DNA of 51,010 bases, from contig JANQNP010000089.1 of NCBI GenBank assembly GCA_028279505.1, forward strand, positions 1-51,010, written 5' to 3'. Shown here piece by piece: positions 26,561-35,509 of the stretch. This stretch comes from Dehalococcoidia bacterium (GTDB lineage: Bacteria > Chloroflexota > Dehalococcoidia > UBA2979). Numbering within the stretch: the first letter of the stretch is position 1; every line of letters begins with the position of its first letter. Below the pieces are notes generated by a model that saw only the letters and a list, made by a program, of their open reading frames with translations, did not search any database and was not told the DNA's origin. The translations under genes and the position numbers were made by a program.

Positions 26561-27700
26561 ATGGTCGTTGACGCGCCCACCCCGTCCGAGGCCGGCGACT
26601 TCGAGACCCAGGACCTGCTGATCAACGTCGGTCCGCAGCACCCCTCCACCCACGGCGTGTTCCGCATGGTGCTCGAGATCGACGGCGAGGTCGTCAAGGA
26701 CCTCGTCCCCTACATCGGCTACCTCCACCGCGGCGCCGAGAAGCTCTGCGAGAACTTCGACTTCCGCCAGGGCATCGGCTACATGGACCGCACCGAGTAC
26801 CTCGCGGCCCACAACGCCGAGCTCTCCTACGTCATGGCGGTCGAGGCCCTCGCCGAGATCGAGGTCCCCGAGCGCGCCCAGTGGATCCGCATGATCCTCT
26901 GCGAGCTCAACCGCATCAGCAGCCACTTCATGTTCCTCGGCGCCTTCGGCGTCGACGTCGGCGTCTTCGGCACCCCGTTCATCTACGCCTGGCGCGAGCG
27001 CGAAGCCGTGATCGACCTCTTCGAGGAGATCAGCGGCGACCGCATGATGTATGCCTACTTCCGCCCCGGCGGCCTCGCCTGGGAGGTCCCCGTCAACTTC
27101 GAGGAGCGCGTCCGCGAGGTGCTCGCCTCCTCGCGGCAGGGCGTGAAGGACTTCGACGGCCTCCTCACAGAGAACGAGATCTTCATCGCCCGCACGAAGA
27201 ACGTCGGCGTCATCTCCGCCGAGGACGCGATCGAGATCGGCATGAGCGGACCCTCGCTCCGCGCCTCCGGCGTCCCGCTCGACCTCCGCAAGACCGAGCC
27301 GTACATGTACTACGACCAGCTCGAGTTCGAGCCGATCACCGCCGAGGGTGGCGACGTTTTTGACCGCTACCTCGTCCGCCTCAAGGAGATCAGCCAGTCC
27401 ATCGATCTGATCGAGCAGTGCCTCGAACGCCTCGAGGCCGGCCCGATCATGGCCGAGAAGATGCCTCGCATGCTCCGTCTCCCCGAGGGCGAGGCCTACA
27501 TGCGCACCGAGGCACCCCGCGGCGAGTACGGCATCTACATGGTCAGCAAGGGCGGCAACAAGCCCCACCGTGTCAAGGTCCGGAGCGCCTGTTTGTCGAA
27601 CCTACAGGCCCTCAAGCAGATGTCCGTTGGACAGTACGTCGCCGATGCGATCATCATCCTCGGGTCCATCGACATCGTCTTGTCTGAGGTTGATCGTTGA
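26561..27700 (+). CDS. nuoD: NADH-quinone oxidoreductase subunit D
   Basis: A 379-residue 49-kDa-family subunit that forms the quinone-binding pocket with NuoB and is related to [NiFe]-hydrogenase large subunits. NVGPQHPSTHGVFRMVLEIDGE is the N-terminal quinone-site loop; GYLHRGAEKLCENFDF, ELNRISSHFMFLGAFGVDVG and the C-terminal GSIDIVLSEVDR (ending in the conserved D-R) are all intact. It starts at ATG 26561 two bases after nuoC and overlaps nuoH by four bases. Confidence 0.98.
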   Translation: MVVDAPTPSEAGDFETQDLLINVGPQHPSTHGVFRMVLEIDGEVVKDLVPYIGYLHRGAEKLCENFDFRQGIGYMDRTEYLAAHNAELSYVMAVEALAEIEVPERAQWIRMILCELNRISSHFMFLGAFGVDVGVFGTPFIYAWREREAVIDLFEEISGDRMMYAYFRPGGLAWEVPVNFEERVREVLASSRQGVKDFDGLLTENEIFIARTKNVGVISAEDAIEIGMSGPSLRASGVPLDLRKTEPYMYYDQLEFEPITAEGGDVFDRYLVRLKEISQSIDLIEQCLERLEAGPIMAEKMPRMLRLPEGEAYMRTEAPRGEYGIYMVSKGGNKPHRVKVRSACLSNLQALKQMSVGQYVADAIIILGSIDIVLSEVDR

Positions 27701-28902
27701 GCACAGAGATCTTCGGGATCGAAGACGTCAACGTTTGGGTTGACGGCCTGATCCGCGTTCTGCTGATCGTGGGCTTCATGACCGTCGTCGTCATGGGGCT
27801 CATCTACGGTGAGCGCAAGATCCTCGCCCGCTTCCAGCAGCGCCTCGGCCCGACCCGCACCGGCCCGATCGGCCTCCTCCAGTCCGTCGCCGACGCCCTC
27901 AAGCTCGTCGGCAAGGAGGACCTCCGCCCGAGGAACGCCGACCCCTGGACGTTCGAACTCGCGCCCTACCTCGTCTTCATCCCGGTCTTCCTCGGCTTCG
28001 TGATCGTGCCCTTCGTCCTCGACTGGCAGATCCGCATCCTCGAGCTCGGCCTGCTCTACTTCGTCGCCGTCAGCGGCGTGAACATCGTCGGCTGGATCAT
28101 GGCCGGCTGGGGCTCCGATAACCGCTACGCGATGATTGGTGGCATGCGCGCCGCCGCGCAGGGCATCTCCTACGAGCTCCCGCTCGTTCTCTCGCTCCTC
28201 GCCGTCGCGATGGTCGTCGAGGTGCCCGCCCCCGTCATCGACGGCGCCGCCAGCGTCGCCTCCGACAGCGAGTACGTCCGAGGGTCCCTGAACCTCAACG
28301 AGATCGTCGCCGCCCAGCACGAGGTGCCAAATCTCGTCTGGCAGCCGCTCGTGATGATCGTCTTCATCATCGCCGCCCTCGCCGAGCTCAACCGCACCCC
28401 CTTCGACATCCCGGTCGGTGAGTCCGAGGTCGTCGGCGGCCCGTTCGTCGAGTACTCCGGGATTCGCTGGTCGATGTTCTTCCTCGCCGAATACGCCGCG
28501 CTGCTGATCATGGCGCTCGTCTTCGCCGCCGTGTTCCTCGGCGGCTGGGCCTGGCCGTTTGGCATCTGGATGGACGACGCGCCGCCGCGCTGGGCGCAGG
28601 CGCTCGCTGTCGCGGCCAAGGCCGGGGCGTTCATCTTCCTCGTGTTCTGGATTCGGGCGAGCGTCCCGCGCCTCCGCATCGACCAGCTGATGAGCTTCAG
28701 CTGGAAGGTGCTGCTGCCGCTGATGCTCGTCCAGGTGCTGGTCAACGGGCTCGTGCTCGTCTACGACTGGCCGCTGATCATTCTGACTGTTGTCGGCCTG
28801 GCCGGGGTCGTGGCGCTCGCCGCCATCGTCGACCGGGCCGTCCGCCACCCACGTCCGCGGCCAGCCGTGGCCGCTCAGCTCCAGGGAGAGGCCGCCTCAT
28901 GA
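27697..28902 (+). CDS. nuoH: NADH-quinone oxidoreductase subunit H
   Basis: A 401-residue membrane subunit linking the peripheral arm and proton-pumping arm. About eight transmembrane helices are visible. The conserved cytoplasmic loops GERKILARFQQRLGPTRTGP, LVGKEDLRP, ELPLVLSLL and AELNRTPFDIPVGESEVVGG (with charged residues lining the quinone channel) are all present, as is FWIRASVPRLRIDQLM. The TTG start overlaps the nuoD stop (TTGA). The C-terminus is Pro/Arg-rich and slightly extended. Confidence 0.97.
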   Translation: MSTEIFGIEDVNVWVDGLIRVLLIVGFMTVVVMGLIYGERKILARFQQRLGPTRTGPIGLLQSVADALKLVGKEDLRPRNADPWTFELAPYLVFIPVFLGFVIVPFVLDWQIRILELGLLYFVAVSGVNIVGWIMAGWGSDNRYAMIGGMRAAAQGISYELPLVLSLLAVAMVVEVPAPVIDGAASVASDSEYVRGSLNLNEIVAAQHEVPNLVWQPLVMIVFIIAALAELNRTPFDIPVGESEVVGGPFVEYSGIRWSMFFLAEYAALLIMALVFAAVFLGGWAWPFGIWMDDAPPRWAQALAVAAKAGAFIFLVFWIRASVPRLRIDQLMSFSWKVLLPLMLVQVLVNGLVLVYDWPLIILTVVGLAGVVALAAIVDRAVRHPRPRPAVAAQLQGEAAS

Positions 28903-29369
28903 AGGGCATCCTCAAGAGCATGATGGTCACCGCCTCCACGTTCGCCCGGAAGCCCGTGACCCGCGAGTATCCCGAGGGCCACCGCGAGCTCCCGGAACGC
29001 GACCGCGCGTTCCCGCTCCTGCTCTGGGATCAGGACATCGATGAACCGTTCTGCACCGGCTGTCACGCCTGCGAGCGCGCCTGCCCGGTCGAGTGCATGA
29101 CCGTCATCATGAAGGACAACCCGAACCACACGTCCAACGACGGTCCGTCCAAGCGGCGCAAGATCATCGACAAGTTCTACATCGACTACGCGCGCTGCAT
29201 GCGCTGCAACATCTGCGTCGAAGTCTGCAACTTCGAGGCCATCGCGATGAACAACACGTGGCAGGGCCACGAGACCTCGGTCTACGACCGCTCGGATCTC
29301 GTCATGGACCTTCCGCAGTTGCTGGCACAGAGCAAAGCGAAGCAGATCGAGGAGTGGGTCGCCGAATAA
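28899..29369 (+). CDS. nuoI: NADH-quinone oxidoreductase subunit I (2x[4Fe-4S])
   Basis: A 156-residue ferredoxin-like subunit that carries clusters N6a and N6b and relays electrons to NuoB. The two cluster motifs are CTGCHACERACPVECM and CMRCNICVEVCNFEAI, separated by a basic linker. The ATG overlaps the nuoH stop (ATGA). With NuoEFG missing from the cluster, an electron donor such as ferredoxin or another dehydrogenase might dock near this subunit; that is inference. Confidence 0.97.
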   Translation: MKGILKSMMVTASTFARKPVTREYPEGHRELPERDRAFPLLLWDQDIDEPFCTGCHACERACPVECMTVIMKDNPNHTSNDGPSKRRKIIDKFYIDYARCMRCNICVEVCNFEAIAMNNTWQGHETSVYDRSDLVMDLPQLLAQSKAKQIEEWVAE

Positions 29370-29420
29370 CCACGGGCCACCACCACGGCCCGATTCGACC
29401 GACCGTATGAGGACAACCGC

Positions 29421-30077
29421 TTGATCGACCGCCTACCGCTCCCGGCGCAGTTCGACCGGCTCATCATCGCCGGGGGCACCGCCGTGGCCCTCGTCATGAC
29501 GCCGATCCTCGTCGTCCTGCTCGCGCTCATGATCGGCGACGAGATCTCGGCGGCCGAGCTCGTCTTCTGGCTCGCCTTCACCGTCATCGTCGCCGGCGCC
29601 CTCGGCACCGTCCTCCTGAGCAACATCGTCCACGCCGCGCTCGCGCTGATCGCGACGCTGCTCGGCGTCGCCGCCATCTACCTGCTGCTCGCCACCGAGT
29701 TCATCGCGCTCGTCCAGATCCTCGTCTATGGCGGTGGCGTCGTCATTCTCATCATCTTTGGTCTGATGATGACCAACGCTCAGGCCGACCCGATCGTCAG
29801 CGACGGCTCGCAGAAGCCGTTCGCCGCCATCGTCGGCCTGCTCCTTGGCAGCATCTTCATCGCTGCCGCCATCGACGCCGAGTGGGGCGCTCAGACCACC
29901 GCCGTCATCCCGTTCCGCGACTTCGGCGCCCGCCTCTTCCGCGACTTCATCGTCCCCGTCATCATCGTCGGCGTGCTGCTCGACATCGCGCTCTCCGGTG
30001 CCCTCATCAACGCCCGCTCCTCGAGCGATGACGACGAGGCCGAACCGGCCTCCGAGGAGAGCGAGGCCGCGTCGTGA
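29421..30077 (+). CDS. nuoJ: NADH-quinone oxidoreductase subunit J
   Basis: A 218-residue membrane subunit with about five transmembrane helices. The conserved segment VHAALALIATLLGVAAIYLLLATEFIALVQILVYGGGVVIL covers the family core, including the pi-bulge helix region. The C-terminus is Ser/Asp/Glu-rich (SSDDDEAEPASEESEAAS). The start is a TTG at 29421 with GAGGA upstream, and overlaps the stop of a five-codon ATG mini-ORF (29407-29424). The gene overlaps nuoK by four bases. Confidence 0.94.
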   Translation: MIDRLPLPAQFDRLIIAGGTAVALVMTPILVVLLALMIGDEISAAELVFWLAFTVIVAGALGTVLLSNIVHAALALIATLLGVAAIYLLLATEFIALVQILVYGGGVVILIIFGLMMTNAQADPIVSDGSQKPFAAIVGLLLGSIFIAAAIDAEWGAQTTAVIPFRDFGARLFRDFIVPVIIVGVLLDIALSGALINARSSSDDDEAEPASEESEAAS

Positions 30078-30382
30078 TCCCGCTTGAGAACTTCCTCATC
30101 CTCTCCGGCATCCTCTTCGCCACCGGCCTCTACGGCGTCCTCGCCCGGCGCAGCGCCATCTTGATCCTGATGTCCGTCGAGCTGATGCTGGCCGCCGTCT
30201 CGATCAACTTCATCGCCTTTGCGGCCTACCTCGACGGCGAGGCCTTCAGTGGTTTGGTCTTCGCCCTCTTCGTCATCACCGTCGCCGCGGCCGAGGTCGG
30301 CCTCGCCCTCGGTATCGTCCTGCGCCTCTTCCGAGAGCGCCGCACCTCCTACGTCGACGCGGCGGACTCGCTGAAGTGGTGA
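30074..30382 (+). CDS. nuoK: NADH-quinone oxidoreductase subunit K
   Basis: A 102-residue, three-helix membrane subunit homologous to MrpC. SVELMLAAVSINFIAFA contains the conserved glutamate of helix 2, and FVITVAAAEVGLALGIVLRLFRERRT carries the second conserved glutamate in helix 3. The GTG start overlaps the nuoJ stop (GTGA). Confidence 0.97.
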   Translation: MIPLENFLILSGILFATGLYGVLARRSAILILMSVELMLAAVSINFIAFAAYLDGEAFSGLVFALFVITVAAAEVGLALGIVLRLFRERRTSYVDAADSLKW

Positions 30383-30387
30383 CCCGC

Positions 30388-30417
30388 ATGAGCTGGCTCG
30401 AAGGGCAGGCCCGCTAG
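30388..30417 (+). CDS. Nine-codon mini-ORF coupling nuoK to nuoL
   Basis: This ORF reads MSWLEGQAR and stops at TAG whose last base is the first base of the nuoL GTG (TAGTG). It has no separate function that I can see, but would deliver terminating ribosomes onto the nuoL start. Similar mini-ORFs end on the starts of nuoC, nuoJ and nuoN. It may be chance. Confidence 0.3.
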   Translation: MSWLEGQAR

Positions 30418-32330
30418 TGGGCATGGAAGAGGTCTGGATCCTCCCGGCGATCCCGTTCGCGGTCTTCGTCGTGCTCGGCCTCTTCGGCCGCATCCTCCCG
30501 AGGAACGGCGACCTGCTCGCCGTGCTCGGCATGGCCGCCGTCGTCGTGCTCGTCGGCTTCGTCCTCGTCGACTTCCAGGACGCCTTCGTCGATGACTTCT
30601 TCGCCCCGGTCGCCGGCGCGAACACCTACGCCTTCGACTGGATCAACATCGGCGACGGCTTCTTCCTGATCGAGTTCAGTACCTACGTCGACGCCATCAC
30701 CATGGTGATGCTGCCCGTCGTCTCCTTCGTCGCCCTGATGGTCCTCGTCTACTCCATCGGCTACATGAAGGGCGAGCAGCGCTACGGCTGGTACTTCGCC
30801 GCCCTCTCGCTCTTCGTCTCGGCGATGCTCCTGCTCGTCGTCTCCGGCAACCTGCTCCAGCTCTACCTCGCCTGGGAGGGTGTCGGCCTCGCCTCCTACC
30901 TGCTGATCGGCTTCTACTGGGAGCGCCAGTCCGCCGCCGAGGCCGCTAAGAAGGCCTTCATCACCACCCGCATCGGTGACGTCGGCCTCCTGATCGGCAT
31001 CATCCTGCTCTGGCGCGTGACCGGCAGCTTCGACATCCAGGAGATCATCCACGCCGCCGAGGAAGGCGCGTTCGGCGAGACCTACCTCACCATCGCCATG
31101 CTCTTCCTCTTCGCGGGCGCCGCCGGCAAGTCCGCGCAGTTCCCGCTCCACGTCTGGCTCCCCGACGCCATGGAGGGCCCCACCCCCGTCAGCGCGCTCA
31201 TCCACGCCGCGACCATGGTCGTCGCCGGCGTCTACCTCGTCGCCCGCATGCTCCCCGTCTACGACGAGGTGCTCATCGCCCGCGACGTTGTCCTCTACAC
31301 CGGCCTGCTCACCGCCTTCATGGCCGCGACCATGGGTCTCGTCGCCACCGACATCAAACGCGTGCTCGCCTTCTCCACCGTCTCCCAGCTCGGCTTCATG
31401 TTCGTCGCCCTCGGCGTCGGCGCCCTGACGGCGGCGATGTTCCACCTCTTCACGCACGCCTTCTTCAAATCGCTGCTCTTCCTCGGCTCCGGTTCCGTGA
31501 TCCACGCGACTGAGGAGCAAGAGGTCGGCAAGCTCGGCGGCCTGCGCAAGAAGATGCCGATCACGACGTTGACCTTCGCGATCGGCAGTCTCGCCCTTGC
31601 GGGGATCCCGATCTTCGCGGGCTTCTGGTCGAAGGACGAAATCCTCCACGACCTGGAGAAGTACGGACCCCTCTGGGCGTACGCGGTGCTCGCCGCGACC
31701 GCAGGCTTGACCGCCATCTACACGACGCGCCTCGTCCTGCTCACCTTCTTCGGCGAACCGAAGGATCAGCACGCGTACGACCACGCCCACGAGTCACCGC
31801 CGGTCATGACCGTCCCCCTGATCCTCCTCGCCGCCCTGGCCACCGTCGCCGGTCTCTTCGTCTACCAGGACGTCGGTCAGGCCTTTGGGTTCGTCGGCGG
31901 CATCGGCGAGGTCGTCATCGCTCACGGCGAGCCGCATGTGTTCGAACTCGACGTTCCCTTCGCCGCCGGTGCGACCGCCACGGCGCTCGCCGGCATCGCC
32001 ATCGGCTTCATGTACTGGTGGGGCGACGCACGACGCGCCAGGGAAGCGCGCGGCTGGGCGCCAGAGCTCCACTCGCTCCTCGAGCGCCGCTACTACGTGG
32101 ACGAGCTCTACCAGGCCTTCATCAACTACGCCGTCCTCGGTCTCTCCTCGGTCGTCGCCTGGTTCGACAAGCGCGTCGTCAACGAGACCGGCGTCGACGG
32201 CGGGACCCAGCTGGTCGGCTTCCTCGGCCACCGCCTGAAGTTCCTGCAAACCGGGCGGATTCCGAACTACGCCCTCGGCATGGCGCTAGGCGTCGCAGCG
32301 TTGGCGCTCGTCGCCCTCGGAACGTCGTAG
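30417..32330 (+). CDS. nuoL: NADH-quinone oxidoreductase subunit L
   Basis: A 637-residue antiporter-like subunit, the distal proton pump of complex I, with about 15-16 membrane helices. The core motifs LYLAWEGVGLASYLLIGFYW (helix-5 glutamate), FAGAAGKSAQFPLHVWLPDAMEGPTPVSALIHAATMV (lysine and broken helix 7) and VLAFSTVSQLGFMFVALGVG are intact. The C-terminal region with ALGMALGVAALALVALGTS corresponds to the last helix after the lateral helix. The start is GTG 30417; ATG 30423 is possible. Confidence 0.97.
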   Translation: MGMEEVWILPAIPFAVFVVLGLFGRILPRNGDLLAVLGMAAVVVLVGFVLVDFQDAFVDDFFAPVAGANTYAFDWINIGDGFFLIEFSTYVDAITMVMLPVVSFVALMVLVYSIGYMKGEQRYGWYFAALSLFVSAMLLLVVSGNLLQLYLAWEGVGLASYLLIGFYWERQSAAEAAKKAFITTRIGDVGLLIGIILLWRVTGSFDIQEIIHAAEEGAFGETYLTIAMLFLFAGAAGKSAQFPLHVWLPDAMEGPTPVSALIHAATMVVAGVYLVARMLPVYDEVLIARDVVLYTGLLTAFMAATMGLVATDIKRVLAFSTVSQLGFMFVALGVGALTAAMFHLFTHAFFKSLLFLGSGSVIHATEEQEVGKLGGLRKKMPITTLTFAIGSLALAGIPIFAGFWSKDEILHDLEKYGPLWAYAVLAATAGLTAIYTTRLVLLTFFGEPKDQHAYDHAHESPPVMTVPLILLAALATVAGLFVYQDVGQAFGFVGGIGEVVIAHGEPHVFELDVPFAAGATATALAGIAIGFMYWWGDARRAREARGWAPELHSLLERRYYVDELYQAFINYAVLGLSSVVAWFDKRVVNETGVDGGTQLVGFLGHRLKFLQTGRIPNYALGMALGVAALALVALGTS

Positions 32331-32340
32331 GAGGGGCGGC

Positions 32341-33831
32341 ATGGTCGAAAACGACGCATACGCCCTGCTAGCGGTCTTCCTGATCCCGCTCGGCACCGCC
32401 GTGCTGCTCATGCTCGTGCCCTCGCGCGAGCGCTCGCTGATCATCGCCGTCACCGCGGCGTCCAGCCTCGCGATGTTCGCCGTCTCCCTCTACGTCTTCC
32501 TCGCCTACGACTTCAACGGCGACCAGTTCCAGGGCGTCAAGGCCTGGTCGTACATGAACGACATCGGTCTGCTCGGCGAGGAGGGCATTCAGCTCAAGGT
32601 CGGCGTCGACGGCATCGCCGCCGCGATGGTCCTGCTGACCGGCATCGTCATCGTCCCCGGCACCTGGGTGTCCTGGAAGATCCAGGACCGGATGAAGGAC
32701 TTCTTCATCCTCCTCTACATCCTCACGGCCGGTGTCTTCGGCACCTTCGTGATGCTGGACATGTTCCTCTGGTTCCTGCTTTACGAGACCGCGCTGCTCC
32801 CCATGTACCTGCTCATCGCGGTTTGGGGCTCGACGCGCAAGGAATACGGCGCGATGAAGCTGATGATGATGCTCCTCGCGGGCTCCATCCTCATCTTCAC
32901 CGCCATCTTCGCCATCTACACCGAGGCAGGCCTCGGCAGCTTCGACCTGGTCGACCTCTATGCCGTCGACTTCGACGAGGACTTCCAGAAGCTCTACTTC
33001 CCGCTCGTCGCGGTCGGCTGCGGCATCCTCGCCGCCATGTTCCCGTTCCACTCCTGGTCGCCGGACGGCCACGCCTCCGCGCCCACGGCGGTCTCCATGC
33101 TCCACGCCGGCGTGCTGATGAAGCTCGGCGCGTTCGGCATCATCCGCCTCGGGTTCCAGATGATGCCCGAGGGCGGTGAGTTCTGGGCCCCAGCCCTGAT
33201 CGTCCTCGGCATCACCGCCGCCCTCTACGGCGCCGTCTCCGCGCTGCGCCAGGACGACATGAAGCTGATGACCGGCTTCTCCTCCGTCTCCCACATGGGC
33301 TACGTGATGGTCGGCCTCGGCACGATGAACGTCATCGGCTGGACCGGCGCCGTCCTCCAGATGTTCGCCCACGGCATCATGACCGCCCTCTTCTTCCTCC
33401 TGATCGGCGCCATGTACGACCAGGCCCACAACCGCGACATCCCGAACTTCTCCGGCATGGCCAAGCAGATGCCCATCTGGACCGTCTTCTTCGTGATCGC
33501 CGGTCTCGCCTCGCTCGGCCTCCCCGGCATGTCCGGCTTCGTCGCCGAGGTCCACATCTTCATCGGCGCCTTCCGTGCCTACCCCGTCGTCGGCGGCCTC
33601 GCCGTCCTGACCGCCGCCATCACGGCCACCTACCTCCTGAGGATGTTCTCCCAGGCCTTCTTCGGAGAGTTCAATCCGAGGTGGTCCGAGCTGAAGGAGA
33701 TCACCTACGCCGAGCGCGCGGGTGCCACCGTCCTCGCCGGCACCATCCTCTTCCTTGGCCTCTGGCCCTCACCCTGGGTCGACCGCATCGCCACCACCAT
33801 CGAGACCACCATCCCGGGCGTGACCCTCTAA
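32341..33831 (+). CDS. nuoM: NADH-quinone oxidoreductase subunit M
   Basis: A 496-residue antiporter-like proton-pumping subunit with about 14 membrane helices. LLYETALLPMYLLIAVWG (helix-5 glutamate), FPFHSWSPDGHASAPTAVSMLHAGVLMKLGAFG (broken helix 7 region) and SSVSHMGYVMVGLGTMN are characteristic. The ATG has a strong GGAGGGG ribosome site, ten bases after the nuoL stop. Confidence 0.97.
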   Translation: MVENDAYALLAVFLIPLGTAVLLMLVPSRERSLIIAVTAASSLAMFAVSLYVFLAYDFNGDQFQGVKAWSYMNDIGLLGEEGIQLKVGVDGIAAAMVLLTGIVIVPGTWVSWKIQDRMKDFFILLYILTAGVFGTFVMLDMFLWFLLYETALLPMYLLIAVWGSTRKEYGAMKLMMMLLAGSILIFTAIFAIYTEAGLGSFDLVDLYAVDFDEDFQKLYFPLVAVGCGILAAMFPFHSWSPDGHASAPTAVSMLHAGVLMKLGAFGIIRLGFQMMPEGGEFWAPALIVLGITAALYGAVSALRQDDMKLMTGFSSVSHMGYVMVGLGTMNVIGWTGAVLQMFAHGIMTALFFLLIGAMYDQAHNRDIPNFSGMAKQMPIWTVFFVIAGLASLGLPGMSGFVAEVHIFIGAFRAYPVVGGLAVLTAAITATYLLRMFSQAFFGEFNPRWSELKEITYAERAGATVLAGTILFLGLWPSPWVDRIATTIETTIPGVTL

Positions 33832-33908
33832 TGCGCCCGCCGCAACCGAGGACGATCAACCGCTCGCCACGCCGGCAGGCGATTGATGACTTGAGGATCC
33901 GCTCGTGA
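33831..33908 (+). CDS. 25-codon ORF bridging nuoM and nuoN
   Basis: The ATG shares its first base with the nuoM stop (TAATG) and the TGA overlaps the nuoN GTG (GTGA). It encodes a 25-residue basic peptide starting MRPPQPRTINRSPRR. The two overlap junctions suggest either a coupling ORF or a tiny gene; no homology is recognised. A GAGGAT inside it serves as the nuoN ribosome site. Confidence 0.35.
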   Translation: MRPPQPRTINRSPRRQAIDDLRIRS

Positions 33909-35371
33909 CCGACATACTCGGCAACGACCTGAATCTCCAGTACGAGCTCCTCGGCCCCGAGATCGCGGTCGCCGTCACGGCGATGCTCGTGCTCTTCGCC
34001 GACGCCTTCCGCAAGGAGCTGAACCTCGGCCGCTTCGCCCTGCCCGCCCTCTCCGTCGTGGGCCTCGTCATCGCCCTCATCCTGAGCGCACTCTGGATTG
34101 ACGAGAACGAGGACTTCGCTCGCCTCGTCCAGGTCGACAACTTCACCACGTTCTTCCGCATCCTCTTCGCCGCGGTCACCATCGTCGTGATCGTTGGCTC
34201 GCACGAGTACGTCTCGAAGCACGTCAGCCACGTCGGCGAGTTCTACTCGCTGCTCCTCTTCTCGACCGCCGGCGCCATGCTCATGGCCGGCGCCCGCGAC
34301 CTCCTGACGGCCTACCTCGCCATCGAGGTCATGTCGTTCTCGCTCTACATCCTCGTGTCCCAGACGAGGAATGACACCCGCGGCGGCGAAGCCTCGCTGA
34401 AGTACGTGCTCCTCGGTGGCGTCGCCTCGGCGATGCTCCTCTACGGCCTGAGCTTCATCTACGGCGTCGCCGGATCGACCCAGTACTCCGAGATCGCCGC
34501 CGGCCTCGCCAACGGCACCTCCGACGTCGAGCTGCCGCTCCTCCTCGGCCTCGCCCTGGTCGTCGCCGGCCTCGGCTTCAAGGCCTCGGCCGTCCCCTTC
34601 CACATGTGGACCCCGGACGCCTACGAGGGCGCGCCGATCCCGATCACCGCCTACCTCTCCGCCACCTCGAAAGCCGCCACCTTCGCGCTGCTGCTCCGCT
34701 GGTTCGCCGGCCCGCTCCTGCCCGCCATCGACGACTGGCAGTGGATGGTCTCCGCCATCGCAGTCGCCACGATGGTGGTCGGCAACCTCGTCGCCCTGCA
34801 GCAGACGAACATCAAGCGCCTGCTCGCCTACTCCTCCATCGGCCAGGTCGGCTTCATGCTGATGGCGATCACCGCCATCTCCGACGAAACCGGCTCAGCG
34901 CTCCTGCTGCACCTCACCGGCTACGTGATCACCAACCTCGCCCTCTTCATGGCCGTCGTCGCCTTCTACAACCGCACCGGCACCGAGGAGATCGCCGACT
35001 TCCGAGGTCTCGCGCAGACCAACCCCTACCTCGCGCTGGTCATCACCGTCGGCCTGTTCTCACTCGCCGGCATGCCGCTGCTCGCCGGCTTCCTCACCAA
35101 GTTCATCCTCTTCCAGTCGGTCGTGTCCGCGGGCTTCACCTGGCTCGTGGTCATCGCCCTGGTCGCCAGCACCGTCTCGCTCTACTACTACCTGCAGGTT
35201 ATCCGCCACATGTACCTGTACGAACCAGAGGGCGACACCAGTCGCTGGCGCCTCACCCCCACCGGCTACCTCGCCACCGGCGCCCTCTTCATCGGCGTCG
35301 TCTGGGTCGGCATCTACGCCACGCCGTTCTACACGGTCGCCGACCGCGCCATCGCCCCGCTGTTCGCCTAG
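33905..35371 (+). CDS. nuoN: NADH-quinone oxidoreductase subunit N
   Basis: A 488-residue antiporter-like proton-pumping subunit, with 14 expected membrane helices. YLAIEVMSFSLYILVSQ (helix 5, glutamate retained), GGEASLKYVLLGGVASAMLLYG, FKASAVPFHMWTPDAYEGAPIPITAYLSATSKAA and LLAYSSIGQVGFMLMAI are diagnostic. It is the last gene of the operon. No clear intrinsic terminator follows. Confidence 0.97.
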   Translation: MTDILGNDLNLQYELLGPEIAVAVTAMLVLFADAFRKELNLGRFALPALSVVGLVIALILSALWIDENEDFARLVQVDNFTTFFRILFAAVTIVVIVGSHEYVSKHVSHVGEFYSLLLFSTAGAMLMAGARDLLTAYLAIEVMSFSLYILVSQTRNDTRGGEASLKYVLLGGVASAMLLYGLSFIYGVAGSTQYSEIAAGLANGTSDVELPLLLGLALVVAGLGFKASAVPFHMWTPDAYEGAPIPITAYLSATSKAATFALLLRWFAGPLLPAIDDWQWMVSAIAVATMVVGNLVALQQTNIKRLLAYSSIGQVGFMLMAITAISDETGSALLLHLTGYVITNLALFMAVVAFYNRTGTEEIADFRGLAQTNPYLALVITVGLFSLAGMPLLAGFLTKFILFQSVVSAGFTWLVVIALVASTVSLYYYLQVIRHMYLYEPEGDTSRWRLTPTGYLATGALFIGVVWVGIYATPFYTVADRAIAPLFA

Positions 35372-35509
35372 ACCTCAACCGCCCCTGCCGCGAGCGCTCG
35401 ATCGGTCGGCTCGGTGCCGCCTCGAGACTCCGTGTCGTGCGGACGCGCGGTCGACGAGGCGTCGCCGGCAGCCGAGTCCGCCGCCAGCCTCAGCAGGTAC
35501 GCTCATCGG

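Noticed and set aside
26555..28848. Long minus-strand frames opposite nuoD and nuoH, and similar ones opposite nuoL and nuoM
   Set aside because: Glu/Asp/Gly/Val-rich antisense translations of conserved nuo genes.
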